Below, piece by piece: positions 1 to 8,700 of a DNA stretch of 58,180 nucleotides (position 1 is the first letter of the stretch; every line of letters starts with the position of its first letter). The notes under the pieces are model-generated. The model made no database searches and was not told the origin of the DNA. It worked only from the letters and a program-made list of their open reading frames with translations. The DNA is from JBCBAP01 sp038532435. GTDB taxonomy: Bacteria; Pseudomonadota; Alphaproteobacteria; Rhodobacterales; Rhodobacteraceae. The stretch spans positions 1 through 58,180 of the forward strand of contig JBCBAP010000019.1 of the NCBI GenBank assembly GCA_038532435.1. The letters are read 5' to 3'. The translations under genes and the position numbers were made by a program.

Positions 1-760
1 GGTTGAGCGTGTCCGTATGGATCATCACCTGAACGTGCGTGGGGGGGGGGGGGGGGGGGGGGGGGGGGATGGTACCCGGGGTCGTTCCCCAATCCTCATG
101 CAGCTTCATCGCGCAGGCACCGGCCTCCACCATCTCCACCAGCGCGGCGGGTTGGGAGGCGTTGCCCTTGCAGGACAGCCCGAAATTCAGGGGCGATGCG
201 TCGAGCGCCTGCAGCATCCGCCCGATGTGCCAGGGGCCGGGCGTGCAGGTGGTGGCGAGCGTTCCATGGGCCGGGCCGGTGCCGCCGCCCAGCAGGGTCG
301 TTACACCGGAATGCAGCGCGTCGTCGATCTGCTGGGGGCAGATGAAGTGGATGTGCGCGTCAAACCCGCCGGCGGTGAGGATCTTGCCCTCCCCCGCAAT
401 CGCCTCGGTTCCCGGGCCGATGATGATATTGACACCGGGCTGGGTGTCCGGGTTGCCGGCCTTGCCGATCTTGTGGATCCGGCCGTCCCGCAGGCCGACG
501 TCCGCCTTGTAGATGCCGGTATAGTCGACGATCAGCGCGTTGGTGATCACCGTGTCCACCGAGCCCTCCGCCCGGGTGACCTGGCTTTGCCCCATACCGT
601 CGCGGATTACCTTGCCACCGCCGAACTTGACCTCCTCCCCGTAGGTCGTCAGGTCCCGCTCGACCTCGATCACAAGGTCGGTGTCCGCGAGCCGCACCTT
701 GTCGCCGGTGGTGGGTCCGAACATGTCCGCATAAGTCGCGCGGGGGATCTGGGTGGGCAT
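1..760 (-). CDS. ureC: Urease subunit alpha (partial, C-terminus beyond the left edge)
   Basis: Catalytic subunit of cytoplasmic nickel urease, which hydrolyses urea to ammonia and carbamate. About 253 N-terminal residues are visible of a family length near 570. The start MPTQIPRATYADMFGPTTGD is typical of the family. Nickel-site motifs are present: HIH in FDAHIHF, the carbamylated-lysine motif in KLHEDWGTT (K219), and MIHTDTLN at the left edge. The start ATG at 760 follows GGAG by a normal distance. Residues 232-240 are nine prolines caused by a 28-base G run on the plus strand. The neighbouring TH at 241-242 also departs from the usual sequence, so residues 232-242 should not be trusted. 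The frame is kept and the spacing between the conserved blocks matches other UreC proteins exactly. Last visible gene of the urease operon, which presumably continues leftwards with accessory genes. Confidence 0.96.
   Translation of the reverse strand, partial: MPTQIPRATYADMFGPTTGDKVRLADTDLVIEVERDLTTYGEEVKFGGGKVIRDGMGQSQVTRAEGSVDTVITNALIVDYTGIYKADVGLRDGRIHKIGKAGNPDTQPGVNIIIGPGTEAIAGEGKILTAGGFDAHIHFICPQQIDDALHSGVTTLLGGGTGPAHGTLATTCTPGPWHIGRMLQALDASPLNFGLSCKGNASQPAALVEMVEAGACAMKLHEDWGTTPGTIPPPPPPPPPTHVQVMIHTDTLN
41..68. repeat. 28-base G homopolymer inside ureC
   Basis: Uninterrupted run of 28 G on the plus strand (C on the coding strand). It replaces roughly nine codons of a conserved stretch of ureC without changing frame or length. 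Probably a base-calling or assembly artefact rather than a biological repeat. Confidence 0.95.
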
Positions 761-772
761 CGGGCGTCTCCG

Positions 773-1159
773 CTACTGAGAAACTGGGAATGTGGCGATG
801 GGGGACAGGCGACCGGTGTCGCTGCGGAACCGCACGCTGGTGGCGTCCACCAGGATGTCGTGGCAGCCGTCGAGCGTCCGCCCGTCGCCGATGACGAAAT
901 CCCGGCAGAACTGGCCATCTACGAGTGACCATGTGCCCACGGGAGGTTTGCCGAGCATAAGGCCCCCAACCGTGCCATCCGGGTTGAGGACAAGGTGACT
1001 GCCGTCGTTGAAATCGAGCTTCTTGCCCACCAGCAGCGCCTCGATCTGCGTGGGATCGGTGATCTGCTCCCGCGCGTTCGCAGCGCAGGCGGCGATCAGG
1101 GCCGCGGAGAGTGCGAGCAGGGCGTGATGCGGGGCCGGGCCGGAACCAGGCCCGATCAT
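773..1159 (-). CDS. Small exported protein in the urease operon, function unknown
   Basis: 128 residues. The start chosen is the ATG at 1159, because the sequence upstream in this frame is the antisense of the cyclase gene and does not look like protein. The N-terminus has a hydrophobic stretch ending LIAACAAN, which fits a signal peptide and possibly a lipobox (IAAC). The mature part has a glycine-rich beta-type pattern with DGSHLVLNPDGTVGGLMLG, GTWSLVDGQFCRDFVIGD and a second cysteine in LDGCHD, suggesting a small beta-barrel with a disulfide. It lies 33 bases after the cyclase gene and 12 bases before ureC, so it is almost certainly co-transcribed with them. I do not recognise a named family with certainty. 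An envelope role follows only from the signal peptide. Confidence 0.72.
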   Translation of the reverse strand: MIGPGSGPAPHHALLALSAALIAACAANAREQITDPTQIEALLVGKKLDFNDGSHLVLNPDGTVGGLMLGKPPVGTWSLVDGQFCRDFVIGDGRTLDGCHDILVDATSVRFRSDTGRLSPIATFPVSQ

Positions 1160-1191
1160 CTCAGCGTCCGCATCACAGTCCTGCACCGTGC

Positions 1192-2007
1192 TCAGACCAT
1201 CGCGAAGATGCGGGCCGGGCCGCCGGTGCCGCGCCCGATCTTGGGCGCACCGACGACGAGGGTCGCCCCCGCGGCGGGCACCTGATCGAGACCAGCGATG
1301 TTTTCGATCCCGTAGCGGTTCGTGGGCAACCACGCATAGTGCGTCGCAAAATCCGCGGACGGTCCATGATCCAGCGAGAGTGTGTCGACCGCCATCGCGA
1401 CCGTTCCGGTCTCCTCGATCAGCATCTGAGCGGCCTCCACATGGAAGCCGGGGAAGTGCTGGCCCCCATCGCCGTCCACGTTGCGGAACTCAGGCCCGTT
1501 CACCTTCGCGGCCCAGCCGGAATGCATCGCCACGCAGGCTCCGTCCGGGATTGGGCCGTTCGCGGCGATCCACGCGGACAGATCATCCGGGGTCACCTGA
1601 GCATCCGCATCCTCGGCAGCCCGGGCAGCGATGTCGATGACCGCGAGGGGACAGACGAGGCTGCTGAGCGGGATCTCATCCACGGACTGTCCGTCGGCGG
1701 AGAAATGCAGCGGCGCATCGATGTGGGTGCCGGTATGCTCGTTGAGCGTCAGGTTGTAGAGGTTGAACCCGCTCTCGGCGAAGTCGAACGTCTTGTCATA
1801 GGCGATGCCCGGAACGCCGAAATAGGTGGGAAAGGTCTCGTCGAGCATGTGGGTCATATCGACGACGCCCCCGTGCCCGGCGGCAAGCAATGGCGCCGCG
1901 GTGGCGATCCCTGCCGTGGCCGCGGCGGCCGCGGCACTGCCCTTGAAGAACGACCGGCGGGACAGCATCCGCTCCTTGACCGAATTCATCACGCAGACAT
2001 CGCACAT
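1192..2007 (-). CDS. Cyclase family protein (kynurenine formamidase / isatin hydrolase fold), Tat-exported
   Basis: 271 residues. Carries the cyclase-family metal-binding signature HTGTHIDAPLHF (91-102); the fold is shared by bacterial kynurenine formamidase and isatin hydrolase, which hydrolyse amide bonds using divalent metal. A twin-arginine motif SRRSFFKG (16-23) precedes an alanine-rich hydrophobic stretch, so the protein should be folded in the cytoplasm and exported to the periplasm. The start ATG at 2007 has a good ribosome site (AGGGAG). The start lies upstream of the Tat motif and adds MCDVCVMNSVKERML, an odd cysteine-containing leader. It sits between ureB and ureC in the same direction. 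The substrate is unknown; the setting suggests an amide or urea-related compound, but this is inference. Confidence 0.85.
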   Translation of the reverse strand: MCDVCVMNSVKERMLSRRSFFKGSAAAAAATAGIATAAPLLAAGHGGVVDMTHMLDETFPTYFGVPGIAYDKTFDFAESGFNLYNLTLNEHTGTHIDAPLHFSADGQSVDEIPLSSLVCPLAVIDIAARAAEDADAQVTPDDLSAWIAANGPIPDGACVAMHSGWAAKVNGPEFRNVDGDGGQHFPGFHVEAAQMLIEETGTVAMAVDTLSLDHGPSADFATHYAWLPTNRYGIENIAGLDQVPAAGATLVVGAPKIGRGTGGPARIFAMV

Positions 2008-2072
2008 GGTCTATCTCCCTTCGGTTGATCCTCAACCGTAGTCAGCCGGGGTTTGACCGGTCAAGCACGCTG

Positions 2073-2378
2073 TCAAAGCGCGCCCATCACCTTTTGATTG
2101 AAGCCGTAGACCCGGCGCGCGCCACCGAAGGCGACGAGGGTCACATCCCGGGTCTGCCCGGGCTCGAACCGCACCGCGGTACCCGCAGCAATGTCGAGGC
2201 GCATCCCCATCGCAGCTTCCCGGTCGAAATCGAGCGCTGCATTGGTCTCGGCGAAATGGTAGTGACTGCCGACCTGAACCGGACGGTCCCCGGTGTTGCT
2301 GACGGTGAGCGTCAGGGCCTCCGCCTCCGCGTTGAGCGTTAACTCCCCCGCCGCGGTCATCACCTCGCCGGGGATCAT
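2073..2378 (-). CDS. ureB: Urease subunit beta
   Basis: 101 residues, the normal length of a separate UreB. Begins MIPGEVMTAAGELTLN and contains VSNTGDRPVQVGSHYHFAETN and a C-terminal FGGARRVYGFN, all strongly conserved in urease beta subunits. It packs with UreA and UreC in the (alpha-beta-gamma)3 enzyme. The start ATG at 2378 overlaps the stop of the preceding 55-codon gene as ATGA, which fixes the start and indicates translational coupling. A longer upstream reading is rejected because it would overlap that gene. Confidence 0.96.
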   Translation of the reverse strand: MIPGEVMTAAGELTLNAEAEALTLTVSNTGDRPVQVGSHYHFAETNAALDFDREAAMGMRLDIAAGTAVRFEPGQTRDVTLVAFGGARRVYGFNQKVMGAL

Positions 2379-2542
2379 GAGTGCACCTTTACAGCGCGAT
2401 AGACCGCGCGGCCCGCACATCCTGTCAGCACAGCGGCGGCAGCGATCCACAGAACTTCGATTCCGTGGGGTGCCGCGTGGGTTCCGCCATGAGCGGCGGC
2501 GGCGGATGGGGCGAGCAGAAGAGCGAACGGGGACAGTTTCAT
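2375..2542 (-). CDS. 55-residue His-rich membrane peptide between ureA and ureB
   Basis: Short open frame from ATG 2542 to TGA 2375. It starts MKLSPFALLLAPSAAAAHGG, a signal-peptide-like segment, continues through a histidine-rich stretch (HGGTHAAPHG, residues 18-27), and has a second hydrophobic segment (IEVLWIAAAAVLTGCAG) followed by a basic tail. Its stop overlaps the ureB start as ATGA, which supports real, coupled translation. It fills most of the 226 bases between ureA and ureB. The layout (hydrophobic, His-rich loop, transmembrane) would suit a periplasm-facing metal-binding peptide, possibly for nickel, but that is inference. No named family is assigned. Confidence 0.7.
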   Translation of the reverse strand: MKLSPFALLLAPSAAAAHGGTHAAPHGIEVLWIAAAAVLTGCAGRAVYRAVKVHS

Positions 2543-2604
2543 AGCGGGCCTCTCTCGTGTTGGGATCGATGGCCCGGTGGTTCCGGGCTCGCTGTGTCTC
2601 GTGT

Positions 2605-2907
2605 CTATCTAATCGGATGGTGGACGGTGACCAGTTTTGTGCCGTCCGGGAAGGTCGCCTCCACCTGAACGTCGTGGATCATCTCGGCCACACCATCCAT
2701 GCACTGATCGCGGCTGACCACGTGCGCCCCAGCCTCCATGAGGCTCGCCACGGACTTCCCGTCCCGCGCGCCCTCGACAACAAAATCGGTGATCAGCGCA
2801 ATCGCCTCCGGGTGGTTGAGCTTGACGCCCCTGTCGAGGCGTCCGCGGGCCACCATGGCCGCGACGGAGACGAGCAGCTTGTCTTTCTCACGTGGGGTCA
2901 GATTCAT
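2605..2907 (-). CDS. ureA: Urease subunit gamma
   Basis: 100 residues, the standard UreA length. Begins MNLTPREKDKLLVSVAAMVA and has LNHPEAIALITDFVVEGARDGKSVA and the C-terminal VQVEATFPDGTKLVTVHHPI, all hallmark UreA sequence. Structural subunit of urease, with no catalytic residues of its own. Starts 8 bases after the ureD stop, with a TAGGTAAG ribosome site. First structural gene of the operon. Confidence 0.97.
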   Translation of the reverse strand: MNLTPREKDKLLVSVAAMVARGRLDRGVKLNHPEAIALITDFVVEGARDGKSVASLMEAGAHVVSRDQCMDGVAEMIHDVQVEATFPDGTKLVTVHHPIR

Positions 2908-2915
2908 CGGCTTAC

Positions 2916-3749
2916 CTACATGTGCCAGACGCGGGGAAGCGACTCACCGCGCCAGCGTTGCAAAAATGTTAACAAGGAGTCTCGCAAGTGCACGCTCTTT
3001 TTTGCGTTGCAGCGTAAGACCAATTGCCCGTTCCAGGCGGAGGCCGCGGCTTCCACCCCGTCAAGGTCCGCCAGGATGTCCCGGGCCTGTCCGATCCGCG
3101 CCTCCGCGTCCGGTCCGACATAGGCGACGGTCGCGAAGGCCGCCGCCCCGTCGAGGCTCCAGCGCCCGGATTGGATCGCCTCGACGTCTCCCGAAAGGCG
3201 CAGCGCCTCCGCCAGGCACAACCGCCCGTCGCGCAGAATGCGCCACTGGTCGTTGAGCTGACAGGTGCGTACCCGCTCTCCCATGGCGGTGCGGCCGAGC
3301 ACGATTGTCTCGCAGAGCAGCAGCCGGGCACTGCCCGCCATTTCCACCCGCAGCCGACGGTCAAGACCGCTGCCGTCAAAGAGGATGGTTTCCTGCGGAA
3401 GCCAGTCGAAGCGGGCGTCGGCGCTGACGCGCAGGGTCGTGTCGACGCGCCCGGTGCCCGCGGGCGTGCGGTAGATCCGCTCTGCCGTCTGGCTCGTCGC
3501 AATGGCGGAGGCGCCTTCGCTCACACTGATATCGTAGGAGAACCGGTCGCCACCGGTGATGCCGCCCGCAGTGTTCACAAGGACCACCTGCGGCGGTCCT
3601 GCATGGATGCGGGGCAGCATGGCCTTGGCAGAACCGGACTGGAACAGATCGCGAAGCCGCGTCGTTGCGCCATCGGCGACGAACCCGACGCGCACCTGCC
3701 CTCTGGCACGCTGCGCTTTCGTCTGTGTCGGCGGGGTCGTCACATTCAT
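2916..3749 (-). CDS. ureD: Urease accessory protein UreD
   Basis: 277 residues, typical for UreD (UreH). The accessory protein joins UreF and UreG in loading nickel into apo-urease. Family motifs visible are VVLVNTAGGITGGDRFSYDI, TSQTAERIYRT, LPQETILFDGSGL and a conserved GE/R-rich middle. Start ATG at 3749. It is the first gene of the urease cluster, only 38 bases after the tetR stop, so urease may be read partly from the tetR promoter unless a promoter lies in that short gap. Confidence 0.95.
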   Translation of the reverse strand: MNVTTPPTQTKAQRARGQVRVGFVADGATTRLRDLFQSGSAKAMLPRIHAGPPQVVLVNTAGGITGGDRFSYDISVSEGASAIATSQTAERIYRTPAGTGRVDTTLRVSADARFDWLPQETILFDGSGLDRRLRVEMAGSARLLLCETIVLGRTAMGERVRTCQLNDQWRILRDGRLCLAEALRLSGDVEAIQSGRWSLDGAAAFATVAYVGPDAEARIGQARDILADLDGVEAAASAWNGQLVLRCNAKKSVHLRDSLLTFLQRWRGESLPRVWHM

Positions 3750-3787
3750 GGGCGAAGCCTAGCGACAGCATCTGCCCGCGACAACGC

Positions 3788-4402
3788 CTACTGCCGCAGG
3801 ATGCGTCCGCCGGTGCTTCGGATCACTTCACGGAAGTCGACGGGCGATCCATCCGGATGTTTCAGCTTTCCGTCGATGGCAAGGAAGGAGAGGCCGTGCA
3901 CCACCGTCCAGAGTGACAGGGAGATCATGCTGCTCTCATCGTCCGGCTCGGACTTGCCCATGTATCTGGTGACACTGTCGATGCAGGCTGCATAGATCAT
4001 CTCTCCGGTGTCGGAGATCGGATTTGCGCAATCCTCCCGCCCGGCGATGGAGAAGATCATGCGGAAGAGCTCGGGTTCCGCGATAGCAAACTCCACGTAG
4101 GCGATACCGAAGGCGGAAAGCCCTTCCATGCTGCCTGGCGGATGCTGTGCCGCGGCGGCGCACATGCGCTGGTACTTCCGCCGGATCCCGTCGAGCGCTG
4201 CGGCCTCAAGCATGTCCTGCTTGGTATCGAAGTGCCGATAAGGGGCCGCGGTGCTGACACCCGCAAGCCGACAGGCGTCGGCGACGGAGAACTTCTCCGG
4301 TCCCCGCTCTTCGATCAATGCCTGCGTCGCGCGTATGAGCTGCGCCCGCAAATCACCATGGTGATATGCATCCTTGCGTGAAACTGCCGCTTTTGCTGCC
4401 AA
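3788..4402 (-). CDS. TetR family repressor, likely of the adjacent RND pump
   Basis: 204 residues. N-terminal TetR helix-turn-helix at about 33-60 (FSVADACRLAGVSTAAPYRHF) followed by an all-helical ligand domain with a tryptophan-containing WTVVHGLSFLAIDGKL segment, typical of the WHG-type TetR C-terminal domain. The frame starts at a TTG at 4402, since no ATG lies upstream of the HTH; GAGGA is well placed before it. Divergent from the RND adaptor gene with 149 bases between, which hold three copies of an inverted repeat. It therefore most likely represses the pump and itself and responds to a pump substrate. The ligand is unknown. Confidence 0.9.
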   Translation of the reverse strand: MAAKAAVSRKDAYHHGDLRAQLIRATQALIEERGPEKFSVADACRLAGVSTAAPYRHFDTKQDMLEAAALDGIRRKYQRMCAAAAQHPPGSMEGLSAFGIAYVEFAIAEPELFRMIFSIAGREDCANPISDTGEMIYAACIDSVTRYMGKSEPDDESSMISLSLWTVVHGLSFLAIDGKLKHPDGSPVDFREVIRSTGGRILRQ

Positions 4403-4441
4403 GACGTGTCCTCAGATTTTTTTTGTCATCTGCCGTTGTCA

Positions 4442-4460
4442 AAGTTAGGAACGCTTACAT
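4442..4460. promoter_or_regulatory. Imperfect third TetR operator
   Basis: AAGTTAG-GAACG-CTTACAT: same 7-5-7 geometry as the two perfect sites, with one changed base in each arm. It directly abuts the site at 4461. Centre-to-centre distance is 19 bases. Confidence 0.55.
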
Positions 4461-4479
4461 ATGTTAGCAAGACTAACAT
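4461..4479. promoter_or_regulatory. TetR operator, perfect inverted repeat
   Basis: ATGTTAG-CAAGA-CTAACAT, a perfect 7-base inverted repeat with a 5-base spacer in the divergent tetR/RND promoter region. Same arms as the site at 4502, different spacer. Confidence 0.85.
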
Positions 4480-4501
4480 GGGCGGGACGTCAGGTAATTT
4501 G

Positions 4502-4520
4502 ATGTTAGCGCCCCTAACAT
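4502..4520. promoter_or_regulatory. TetR operator, perfect inverted repeat
   Basis: ATGTTAG-CGCCC-CTAACAT, a second perfect copy. Its centre is 41 bases (about four helical turns) from the first, so two repressor dimers would sit on the same face of the DNA. It lies 31 bases before the adaptor start codon, where a bound repressor would block transcription. Confidence 0.85.
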
Positions 4521-4551
4521 AGCCCGCCCCGGCGCACAGAAGGACGATGTT

Positions 4552-5697
4552 ATGGCTGCTGAAGTTTCCCCCGCCCGCAAGTGGCTGCGCCGTCTGGGCG
4601 CGTTTGTCGTGTTTGGTTTCAATGGTGCGGTCGCTGTCGCGATCCTGATCTTCGGCACCACATTCCTCCAGCAACGGGCCTCGGCGACGCCCACGGTCGA
4701 GGCTGCACCCTTGCCTAAAGTCGCTGTCATGCGCCTCGACCGGTCCGAAAGCTATGACCTCACCCGTCGCTTCATCGGCCAGGTCGAGGCGACCCGCAGC
4801 ACCGACCTTGCCTTTGAACGTGGGGGCACGGTGGCCGAAGTTCTAGTGGAAGAGGGCGAAAGTGTCGTCGCGGGAGAGATCGTCGCGACGCTCGACATCC
4901 GGTCCCTGGAGGCGACGATCGCCCGTCACGAGGCCACCCGCCGCGCGCTGGAAAGCGACCGGGAGCTCGCCGTCCTGACCCTTGAGCGGACCCAGAAGCT
5001 CGAAGAACGCGGCTTTGCAGCCACGCAGGCCTTCGATGAGGCGCGGCTCGGGCTGAACTCCATCATCGCAGGTCTGGCGGAGGTCGATGCAAGTATCGCC
5101 TCCACCCGTATCGATATAGAGAAATCCGTCCTTCGCGCGCCGTTCGATGCGACCGTGGGCAGCCGCAACATCGACGATGGATCCATTGCGGGAGCCGGTC
5201 AGGCCGTCCTGAGCCTTCTGGAGAACCGGGCACCGCTCGTCCGTGTCGGCCTGTCGCCGGACCGGGCCCGCGGCCTGTCGGTGGGCGATACGCATCTAAT
5301 CGTGCTCGACGGTCAGCAGCTTGGGGGCACGCTCGCGCACATCCGTCCGGACATCGATCCGGCGACGCGGACGGTGCCGGTCCTCTTTGAACTTCCCCCC
5401 AACACCACCGCGCCCTTTGGCCAGACGGTGGAGCTTGTGCTGACCGATACCATAGCAGAGTCCGGCTTCTGGGTGCCGATCACGGCACTCAAGGAAGGGC
5501 AGCGCGGGCTCTGGACCGTCCTCGCCGCAGCGGACGAAGGCGATCTGGGCGTCCGCGTGGTGACCGAGGCGGTCGAGGTGATCCATCTGGAGGATCAGCG
5601 CGCGTTTGTCCGCGGCACCCTCACCGAAGAGACGCCTATCCTGGCAACCGGCACCCACCGCGTCTCCGCGGGCCAGTACATCGACATCGAGGGCTGA
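4552..5697 (+). CDS. RND efflux periplasmic adaptor (membrane fusion protein)
   Basis: 381 residues, HlyD/AcrA type. N-terminal membrane anchor at about 13-38, then half of a lipoyl-like domain (RSTDLAFERGGTVAEVLVEEGESVVAGEIVATLD), an alpha-helical hairpin with coiled-coil character at about 105-175, and the second lipoyl half ending in LRAPFDATVGSRNIDDGS. It then has the beta-barrel and membrane-proximal domains. It bridges the inner-membrane RND pump and an outer-membrane channel, and no channel gene is present here, so a TolC-like protein from elsewhere is presumably used. The start ATG follows AAGGACG. Transcribed with the pump gene, 4 bases apart. Confidence 0.93.
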   Translation: MAAEVSPARKWLRRLGAFVVFGFNGAVAVAILIFGTTFLQQRASATPTVEAAPLPKVAVMRLDRSESYDLTRRFIGQVEATRSTDLAFERGGTVAEVLVEEGESVVAGEIVATLDIRSLEATIARHEATRRALESDRELAVLTLERTQKLEERGFAATQAFDEARLGLNSIIAGLAEVDASIASTRIDIEKSVLRAPFDATVGSRNIDDGSIAGAGQAVLSLLENRAPLVRVGLSPDRARGLSVGDTHLIVLDGQQLGGTLAHIRPDIDPATRTVPVLFELPPNTTAPFGQTVELVLTDTIAESGFWVPITALKEGQRGLWTVLAAADEGDLGVRVVTEAVEVIHLEDQRAFVRGTLTEETPILATGTHRVSAGQYIDIEG

Positions 5698-5701
5698 ACC
5701 G

Positions 5702-8700
5702 ATGGAAACGCTGTTCTTTCGCACGCCGCGCCTCGTCGCGCTGACCGTCCTGGTCATCGTGGCCGCAGGCCTCTCCGCCTTCCTCGCCATCGGCCGGCAG
5801 GAAGATCCGACGATCACGAACCTCTTTGCCAACGTGACAACCGTCTATCCCGGGGCGGATCCCGCCCGGGTCGAGGCGCTCGTCAGCGAAAAGATCGAAA
5901 CGGAACTGCAGGAGATCCCGGAAATCGACGTGATCGAGAGCACGTCCTCCACCGGCATCTCGGTCGTGTCCATCGAACTGATCGAGACGCTGGAGACCGA
6001 GCGGATCGAGCAGGTGTGGTCGGAGATCCGGGACGCGCTGACCGATGCCTCCCGCAACTTCCCGTCGGGCGTTGGCGAGCCAGAGTTCGACAATGACAGC
6101 ACTGGAGCGTTCGCGTCGATCTCCGCCCTCTACCCGCTGAACGCGACCACTCCGGACAGCGTGACTCAGCGCTATGCCGAGGAGTTAGCAGATGCCCTGC
6201 GCGCCGTGCCCGGCACCAAGCTCGTGGAGATCTTCGGCGCGACGGAAGAGGAAGTCCTTGTCACCGTCGACTTCGGAGAACTGACGGCCCTCGGCCTGAC
6301 CGTTGACCAGGTTGCCACCGCGATCCAGTCCGCGGATGCCAAGGTGCAGGCAGGCCGGGTACGCACGTCCGGCTCCGACTATCTGATCGAGGTGGAGGGT
6401 GAGATCTCGGCTCTCGACCGCATCCGCCGGATCCCGCTGACGAGTGCTGCCAACGGTACCGTGACCCTCCTGAGCGAGATCGCGACCGTGGAAAAGACGA
6501 TCAAAACCCCGGCGGAAGAGCTCGCCTACTCGCAGGGCGAGCGCAGCCTTCTCGTCGCCGCGCGCATCAATGACGGCCTGCAAGTCGACGCCTGGATGGC
6601 GAGCGCCAATGCACGCCTCGCGGCGTTCGAGGAAAGCCTGCCCTACTCTCTCGAACATCGCCTCATCTTCGACCAGAGCGCCTACACCGCCGAACGGCTT
6701 ATCGAGGTGGGAACGAACATGGCGATCGGCATGGCCCTCGTGATCGCGGTGCTGTTCCTGACCCTTGGTGTGCGCGCAGCACTGATCGTGGCGATGGTCC
6801 TGCCGCTCGTGTCTCTTGCGTCCATCGCGACCATGAATTTCGCGGGCATGGCGATCCACCAGATGTCCGTGACCGGCCTGATCGTGGCGCTTGGCCTGCT
6901 GGTCGACGCTGCCATCGTGATGACCGACGAAGTACGCCAGTCGCTCGCCGCGGGGATGCAACGCATCGCGGCCGTGAGGAAGGCCGTACGCAGGCTCTCA
7001 GCACCGTTGATCGCCTCCACCGTCACGACGGCGCTTTCCTTCATGCCGATGGTGCTGCTGCCCGGTCCCGCAGGCGATTTCGTGGGCTCGATCGCCCTGT
7101 CCGTGATCATCATGCTGGTCTGGTCGCTGCTCATCGCGGTGACGATCACGCCCGCAATCTCCGGCTGGGTGCTGCCCCAGGGCGATGCGGCGGGCGGTTT
7201 TGCAAACGGGATCAAGGGCGGCATGCTCGCCCGCGCCTTCCGCGGGACGCTGGCCTGGTCCATGCGGCGTCCGCTGAGCGCGATTGCGTTCGCGCTGGTG
7301 CTGCCGGTGATGGGTTTCATGAGCTTTCCGACGCTCACCGCGCAGTTCTTCCCGGGCGTGGAGCGGGACCAGTTCTACATCGAAGTCGAACTGCCCCGTG
7401 GCACGGCGATCTCCCGTACCGATCAACTCGCCCGCCAGCTTGACGAGACCCTGCGCGCGCGCGATGGGATCGAGCATGTGTCCTGGGTGGTCGGCAAATC
7501 CGCGCCCGCCTTCTACTACAACATCGTGGCGAGCGAGAAGGGCGCGCCCCATTTCGCGCAGGCCCTCATCACGACCAATTCGCCCGAGGCAACGGCGGAC
7601 CTCGTCCCCGAACTGCAGGCATCCCTCGGCAACGCGGCACCTGAAGCGCGGATCCTTGTCCGTGATCTGGTGCAGGGACCGCCGGTCAATGCACCGGTGG
7701 AGATGCGGATCCTCGGGCCGGACCTCGACACCCTGCGCGAGCTCGGCGATGAGGTGGCGGCGATCATGGCCACCGTGCCGGAGATCACAATCGTGCGCAC
7801 CGGACTCGAGGGTGGCGCGCCGAAGGTCTCCGTCAACGTGGACGAAAACCGCGCGCGCCTGGTGGGTCTCGACCTCGGACAGGTTGCCCGACAGCTCGAG
7901 GCAACGTTGGAAGGCGCGACCGGTGGGTCCTTGCTCGAAGGTACCGAGGAACTCCCGGTCAGGGTGCGCGTCGGCGACGGCCTGCGGGGCGACACGGACT
8001 TCATCAGCAACCTGCCCCTGCTCGCGCCGGGCACCGGCGGCACCGGCTACAGCGGCATCCCGCTCAGCGCGATCGCAGATGTGGAGATCGTGCCCGCCCG
8101 CTCCTCCATCGTGCGCCGCAACGGCGACCGGGTGAACAGCATCCAGGGCTTCGTCCAGTACGGCGTGCTGCCCGAGGAGGCGCTCAAGAGCGTGAACGTG
8201 GCGATGGATGCCGCAGGTTACACCCTGCCCGACGGCTATCGGTTCGACGTGGGCGGCGACGCGGATGCGCGCAACGACGTGCTGAACAACCTGCTCGCCT
8301 CCGTCGGCCTGATCGTGACGTTGACCATCGCGACCATCGTGATGACCTTCAACTCCTTCCGCCTCAGCGCCGTCGCCTTCATCGTCACCGGTCTGTCCGC
8401 GGGCCTGTCGATCCTCGCTCTGGCGGTGTTCCAGTATCCGTTCGGGATCAACGCGGTGATCGGGGTGATCGGCTCCATCGGCGTGTCGATCAACGCGGCA
8501 ATCATCATCCTGACCGGCCTCCAGGCGAACGAGGACGCGCGGAACGGCGATCAGCAGGCGATGGTGGATGTGGTCATGCGGTCGAGTCGGCACATCGTCT
8601 CCACCACGATCACCACGTTCGGAGGGTTCCTCCCGCTGATCCTCGGTGGCGGAGGCTTCTGGCCCCCCTTCGCGATGGCGATTGCCGGAGGCGTGCTCTT

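Noticed and set aside
41..68. G run as a phase-variation tract in ureC
   Set aside because: Slippage tracts add or remove bases, whereas here conserved codons are replaced with length kept exactly. An artefact is the simpler reading.
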